Made by a program: the position numbers and the translations under genes
Notes under the pieces: generated by a model
Database searches by the model: none
Told to the model about the DNA's origin: nothing
Seen by the model: the letters and a program-made list of their open reading frames with translations, nothing else
Part shown: one piece after another, positions 60,454 through 64,000 of the stretch
How positions within the stretch are numbered: position 1 is the first letter of the stretch
Layout: each line of letters opens with the position of its first letter
Source of the DNA: Klebsiella sp. BIGb0407
GTDB lineage: Bacteria > Pseudomonadota > Gammaproteobacteria > Enterobacterales > Enterobacteriaceae
Direction: 5' to 3'
NCBI RefSeq assembly: GCF_024807845.1
Contig: NZ_JANUEQ010000002.1
Location: 372,001 to 436,000 of the forward strand
DNA length: 64,000 nucleotides

Positions 60454-61962
60454 TTATTTATTCTTCAGTTTTTTCCATAACTGCTTCGCTGCCGGGCCAA
60501 TGATCGGTAACAACAGCGTCAGTAAGGCAATGGCTAAAAAGGTCGCAGTCACAGGGCGGGTATAGAGAATCGATAAATCCCCCTGAGACATGGTCAATGC
60601 CCGGCGTAAATTAGACTCTGCCATCGGCCCGAGAATAATACCGATAACAATCGGCGACATGGAGAAATCAAGTTTTATCAATATATAGGCCAGTATTCCG
60701 GCACCAATCATAACAAATACATCAGTGATGTCATGGTTGACTGAATAAGCGCCCACGCAACACAGCAGCAGAATGATCGGAACCAGGAGACGTCTTGGCA
60801 CATCCATGACTTTGACAAAGACTCTCATACAGAGGAAACCTAAAATCCCCAGTAAGATATTGGCAACCATCAGACCGATAAAAATACTATTTACTTCAAT
60901 AGGATTATTGGTAAACATCTGAGGTCCGAGTGCCAGCCCCTGCACCATAAAGGCACCCATAATAATCGCCGTGGCACCGTCGCCTGGTATACCCAATGTC
61001 ATAAGCGGTACCATGCATCCGCCAGTGACTGAATTAGCCCCAGCCTCAGGTGCAGCCACACCTTCAGGTGAACCTTTCCCAAACTCTTCCGGATGTTTAG
61101 ACCAACGTTTTGCTTCGTTATAAGCAATAAACGAGGAGATATCCCCACCAATCCCAGGAATGGTACCAATACCCGTTCCTATTGCTGATGACCGTAAGAA
61201 AGTGGGTAATACACGTTTAAAATCAGCCTTAGTGGGTAATATGCGGTCAATATTTGCCTTGATTTTATTTAATGTTTTCTGACTGCGCTCACGATAGTCT
61301 TCTTCAAAGCTAATCAACCCTTGCGAGAATGCAAACAGCCCTACCAGGATGGGGATAAATGATATTCCACCCATTAAATAAATTGAATCAAACGTAAAGC
61401 GCATACCCGATGTCATGGGATCCAGACCAACGGTCGCTATAGCCAAACCAATAGCGCCGCCCATCAGTCCTTTTATTATTGAGTGGGATGATACGCTGGT
61501 AATAATACTGATCCCAAAGACCGCCAGGGCAAAATACTCGGCGGCAGAAAATCCAGTAGCGACTTTAGCCAGTTGTGGGGCAATAAAAATCAGCGCAATG
61601 GTACTGAAAATACCGCCAAACATGGAGCCCATTGTCGACAGTCCAAGCGCTCTTCCTGCCTGGCCTTTTTTCGCCATCGGGTAGCCATCCAGTACTGTTG
61701 CCGCTGATGCAGGAGTACCTGGTGTACTGATAAGTATCGCGGTAATCGACCCACCGTATACAGCACCACAATATACCGCGAGCAATAACAGGATCCCTGT
61801 CATTCCCTGAAAGGAATATGTCAGTGGCAGCAACAATGCAATCCCCATATTGACCGTTAAGCCGGGCAGAGCACCGATAATAATACCACCAAATACCCCT
61901 AAAAATATTATCGTTATTGTTTCCGGGCTAAAAACAATAAGAAAAGCGTCTAAAACTTCCAT
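60454..61962 (-). CDS. TTT transporter large membrane subunit (TctA family), set 2
   Basis: This 502-residue protein has the family motifs GALPGLTVNMGIALLLPLTY, ISTPGTPASAATVLDGYPMAKKG, GTIPGIGGDISSFIAYNEAKRWSK and PLMTLGIPGDGATAIIMGAF. It has about eleven transmembrane segments and a lysine-rich C-terminus (LWKKLKNK). It is the carrier of the second tripartite transporter and is last in its operon. It differs from set 1 throughout, arguing for a different ligand or origin. Confidence 0.94.
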   Translation of the reverse strand: MEVLDAFLIVFSPETITIIFLGVFGGIIIGALPGLTVNMGIALLLPLTYSFQGMTGILLLLAVYCGAVYGGSITAILISTPGTPASAATVLDGYPMAKKGQAGRALGLSTMGSMFGGIFSTIALIFIAPQLAKVATGFSAAEYFALAVFGISIITSVSSHSIIKGLMGGAIGLAIATVGLDPMTSGMRFTFDSIYLMGGISFIPILVGLFAFSQGLISFEEDYRERSQKTLNKIKANIDRILPTKADFKRVLPTFLRSSAIGTGIGTIPGIGGDISSFIAYNEAKRWSKHPEEFGKGSPEGVAAPEAGANSVTGGCMVPLMTLGIPGDGATAIIMGAFMVQGLALGPQMFTNNPIEVNSIFIGLMVANILLGILGFLCMRVFVKVMDVPRRLLVPIILLLCCVGAYSVNHDITDVFVMIGAGILAYILIKLDFSMSPIVIGIILGPMAESNLRRALTMSQGDLSILYTRPVTATFLAIALLTLLLPIIGPAAKQLWKKLKNK

Positions 61963-61982
61963 CGTACGTCTCCTTTGTTGCT

Positions 61983-62444
61983 TTAGTCCAGAAAAATAGA
62001 AACAGGTAGTGAAGAGTTAAAAACGATATCAAAAAATACATATACTGAGCTGACAATGCCAACGGAAGCCAGCACCAGCATTTTAATTTTCCGCTCATTC
62101 ATCATGCACATGATAATAGGAATAAAAATAAGAGATGAAATAATGAAGCCAAGATAATAGAGACCAATTGCATATATAACAGTCAGCCCACTTAGAAAAT
62201 AGGAACGTGTCACTGCAGTTGAAGATAAATCAACGCTTTGCACAACATGCTTCATTTTATCTATAATCGCATTAAGACATTGCAGCACACCTAAAAATAT
62301 AAATAATAGCGCCACCCCAAATGGCCAAAAACGTTCACCAGGAACACCATATTCATCGAACATACTCATATTACGTGAGAAATAAATAATGAGTAGTCCG
62401 AATGCAATTGAAATAACACCAATGATCATATTGATTTTATTCAT
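61983..62444 (-). CDS. TTT transporter small membrane subunit (TctB family), set 2
   Basis: This 153-residue membrane protein has four hydrophobic helices and lies between TctC and TctA, 20 bases from tctA. The call depends on topology and position, as TctB sequences vary widely. Confidence 0.87.
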   Translation of the reverse strand: MNKINMIIGVISIAFGLLIIYFSRNMSMFDEYGVPGERFWPFGVALLFIFLGVLQCLNAIIDKMKHVVQSVDLSSTAVTRSYFLSGLTVIYAIGLYYLGFIISSLIFIPIIMCMMNERKIKMLVLASVGIVSSVYVFFDIVFNSSLPVSIFLD

Positions 62445-62481
62445 TTTTTATATCCTGAGCCGTCCATGGCCTCATAATTAT

Positions 62482-63459
62482 CTATTTCTTTAATGTTTCA
62501 GCAATTAATTCTGCATACATATCGTGATCTTCTTTCATCATATTATACGCATCTTCACCCACAATGACCGTTGGCATAATACCTTGTTTCTTTAACGCTT
62601 CCTGATATTCAGGCTTTTCAACTACGACGGTAAAGGCATCAACCAGTTCTTTTTTCACATTTTCAGGCACGCCAGCAGTGGTTGCCAGAACCGCCCAGGC
62701 ACGCATTTTTACGTTAGTATCTAAATTTAACGCTTCTTTAAAAGTCGGAACCGATGGGAACAGTGGGAAAGGCTGCTCATCCATTACGCCTAAAATACGC
62801 AGTATTCCAGCGTCAGCTTGAGCCTTTACTGAACCTGGAGTCGTCAGGGTCGCATCAATATGATTACCTACCAGGGAAGCAATAGAAGGCCCGGTGCCTT
62901 CATTAAATGGAATATGGTTAAATTTAGTTCCGGTCAAACGCTCAATATTAACACCTGCCAGGTGGAAAATAGCCCCCATCCCAGAGTTACCCACTTTCAG
63001 CTTACCTGGGTTAGCTTTTGCCGCATCAATAAATTCTTGCAGCGTTTTATAAGGTGAATCCGCATTGACCACCAATACCACAGGATCGGCAATCGTTGTG
63101 GCAATAGGGGTAAAATCTTTATAGGTCACCGGTGATTTACCCTGATGAGGGAACATCGCCAGCTCAACGGTCGTCATCACTAATTTAGTACCATCCGGCT
63201 TGGCTTTCGCCACTTCAATTAATCCGGTCAGACCATTACCGGCAGGTTTATTTACCGGAACAAAAATACGGCCTTCCGGCATCATATCTTTACCGTATTC
63301 AAGTACTGTTCTGGTTGAAGTATCAGTACCACCACCTGGATTTTTAGGAATAACAACGTCTATATTTTTTTTCGGGTAGGTTAATTGCTCAGCTATTGCT
63401 GAATAGCTCATGCCCAGAGTTGCAGTGATGGCTAAGGCTACCAGTAGATTCTTTTTCAT
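62482..63459 (-). CDS. TTT transporter solute-binding protein (TctC/Bug family), set 2
   Basis: The frame extends five codons further, but the ATG at 63459 has AAGG at good distance and begins a normal signal peptide (MKKNLLVALAITATLG to AIA). The 325-residue receptor shows YPKKNIDVVIPKNPGGGTDTSTR and KVGNSGMGAIFHLAGVNIERL. It should bind an acidic ligand in the periplasm. It follows a BNR-repeat gene by 18 bases, so the ligand may come from that protein's activity or context. Confidence 0.9.
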   Translation of the reverse strand: MKKNLLVALAITATLGMSYSAIAEQLTYPKKNIDVVIPKNPGGGTDTSTRTVLEYGKDMMPEGRIFVPVNKPAGNGLTGLIEVAKAKPDGTKLVMTTVELAMFPHQGKSPVTYKDFTPIATTIADPVVLVVNADSPYKTLQEFIDAAKANPGKLKVGNSGMGAIFHLAGVNIERLTGTKFNHIPFNEGTGPSIASLVGNHIDATLTTPGSVKAQADAGILRILGVMDEQPFPLFPSVPTFKEALNLDTNVKMRAWAVLATTAGVPENVKKELVDAFTVVVEKPEYQEALKKQGIMPTVIVGEDAYNMMKEDHDMYAELIAETLKK

Positions 63460-63477
63460 CAGACCTTTCTCCACAAA

Positions 63478-64000
63478 TTATTTATTTACCGATAATTGCT
63501 GATAGACAATATTTTTTCTATTCCATGTATAAGTAATATGTAGGGTTCCCTGTTCAGCAATTATGGCCGGATATGAAAATTCGCCTTCACCATCTAATAA
63601 ATCTAATGGCTCAGACCAGGTATTACCATTGTCAGATGAGGTACTGACAGATATTGGATAACGCCGACTCCAGTTCCCTGATACCGGGTTATAAACAAGT
63701 ACCAATAATCCATCTGCCAAGGTAATAATATCAATGCCACTGTTATTATTAGGTAATACTGTTTGATACGCCGGGCACCAGCTACGGCCATAATCCTCAG
63801 AGTCGCTACGATAAATATAATTACGACTGCTGCGCATCATCGCATGCACATGTCCGGGTTTTGATTCCCACAACGTTGGCTGTATTACCCCGTCCCACTG
63901 AAATACTGTAGTAAGATCGGTTTCCCACAGCGCATCGTTTTTTAAACCCTGCCAGACATCCTGATTACTGTTCGCCTCATGGCGATGAACCAGTGGGATA
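63478..64000 (-). CDS. BNR/Asp-box (sialidase-fold) protein, C-terminal part
   Basis: The frame is open from the window edge at 64000 to a stop at 63478; the true start lies outside, so about 173 C-terminal residues are seen. Two Asp-boxes are visible (SEDYGRSW and SSDNGNTW, pattern SxDxGxxW), with FSYPAIIAEQGTLHITYTW as a further blade. This is the beta-propeller of sialidases and related glycan-acting enzymes. No catalytic residue can be judged from this part. It is upstream of tctC in the same transcript, suggesting that it releases or modifies an acidic sugar taken up by the transporter (inference). Confidence 0.75.
   Translation of the reverse strand, partial: IPLVHRHEANSNQDVWQGLKNDALWETDLTTVFQWDGVIQPTLWESKPGHVHAMMRSSRNYIYRSDSEDYGRSWCPAYQTVLPNNNSGIDIITLADGLLVLVYNPVSGNWSRRYPISVSTSSDNGNTWSEPLDLLDGEGEFSYPAIIAEQGTLHITYTWNRKNIVYQQLSVNK

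Noticed and set aside
1-64000. CRISPR arrays, tRNA or rRNA genes, prophage genes, intact insertion sequences
   Set aside because: None found on reading: no regularly spaced direct repeats, no tRNA or rRNA-like segments, and the only transposase-related gene is the decayed Rpn copy.

Overview
The window is chromosomal DNA of a gamma-proteobacterium of the order Enterobacterales. This rests on an E. coli-type cellulose synthase locus (bcsEFG divergent from bcsRQAB-C), close relatives of E. coli UxuA, UxuB, UxuR, ExuR and UxaA, and a chaperone-usher fimbrial operon. Base composition looks moderate (mid to high 40s % GC by eye, not computed), lower than Escherichia or Enterobacter. A genus such as Hafnia or one of the Budviciaceae would fit, but this is a guess. 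No rRNA, tRNA, CRISPR array, phage module or intact insertion sequence was seen.

Layout. 1-195: the 3' end of an unrecognised gene, with a terminator. 250-1099: an AT-rich gene desert leading to a five-gene fimbrial operon (1100-6728: pilin, chaperone, usher, adhesin, second chaperone). 6786-20058: the cellulose synthase locus, notable because bcsZ is absent between bcsB and bcsC. 20111-21367: a small exported hypothetical protein and a lone phosphoribosyltransferase. 21658-26783: a FadR-type regulator, an RpiB-like isomerase, a beta-hydroxyacid dehydrogenase and a complete polar-amino-acid-type ABC importer, followed by an orphan [2Fe-2S] ferredoxin.

27385-52189 is a carbohydrate catabolism region built around hexuronates. 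It holds exuR with divergent uxaA, an aldose-1-epimerase-like gene, a CUT1 sugar ABC importer with two cytoplasmic Cys-type sulfatases, a second ABC importer (interrupted by a palindromic MITE-like repeat) with a divergent TetR regulator and a six-TM protein, the uxuA-uxuB-uxuR operon, and a cellobiose-type PTS split over two divergent transcripts with a GH1 phospho-beta-glucosidase and a third ExuR/UxuR-like regulator. Sites of the type TTGGTAT-x-CCAA lie in the matching promoter regions.

52577-64000 looks like a catabolic island that I do not recognise as a described pathway. It starts with a DeoR-HTH/PfkB fusion whose kinase motifs are eroded, followed by a tripartite tricarboxylate transporter (TctC-B-A), DhaK- and DhaL-like kinase subunits without DhaM, and a DapA/NanA-family aldolase. 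A decayed Rpn nuclease gene between two strong terminators separates it from a second, convergent TctC-B-A set that follows a BNR/Asp-box (sialidase-fold) gene running off the window edge. The likely logic is import of an acidic compound, aldol cleavage to pyruvate plus an aldehyde or ketone, and phosphorylation by DhaK-L; this is inference.

Many intergenic regions carry clear hairpins or operators, listed individually. Several starts were moved from the longest ORF to codons with a ribosome binding site or family support (bcsC, uxuB, uxuR, the DeoR-PfkB fusion, the CUT1 binding protein, PTS IIB, both chaperone-usher overlaps).
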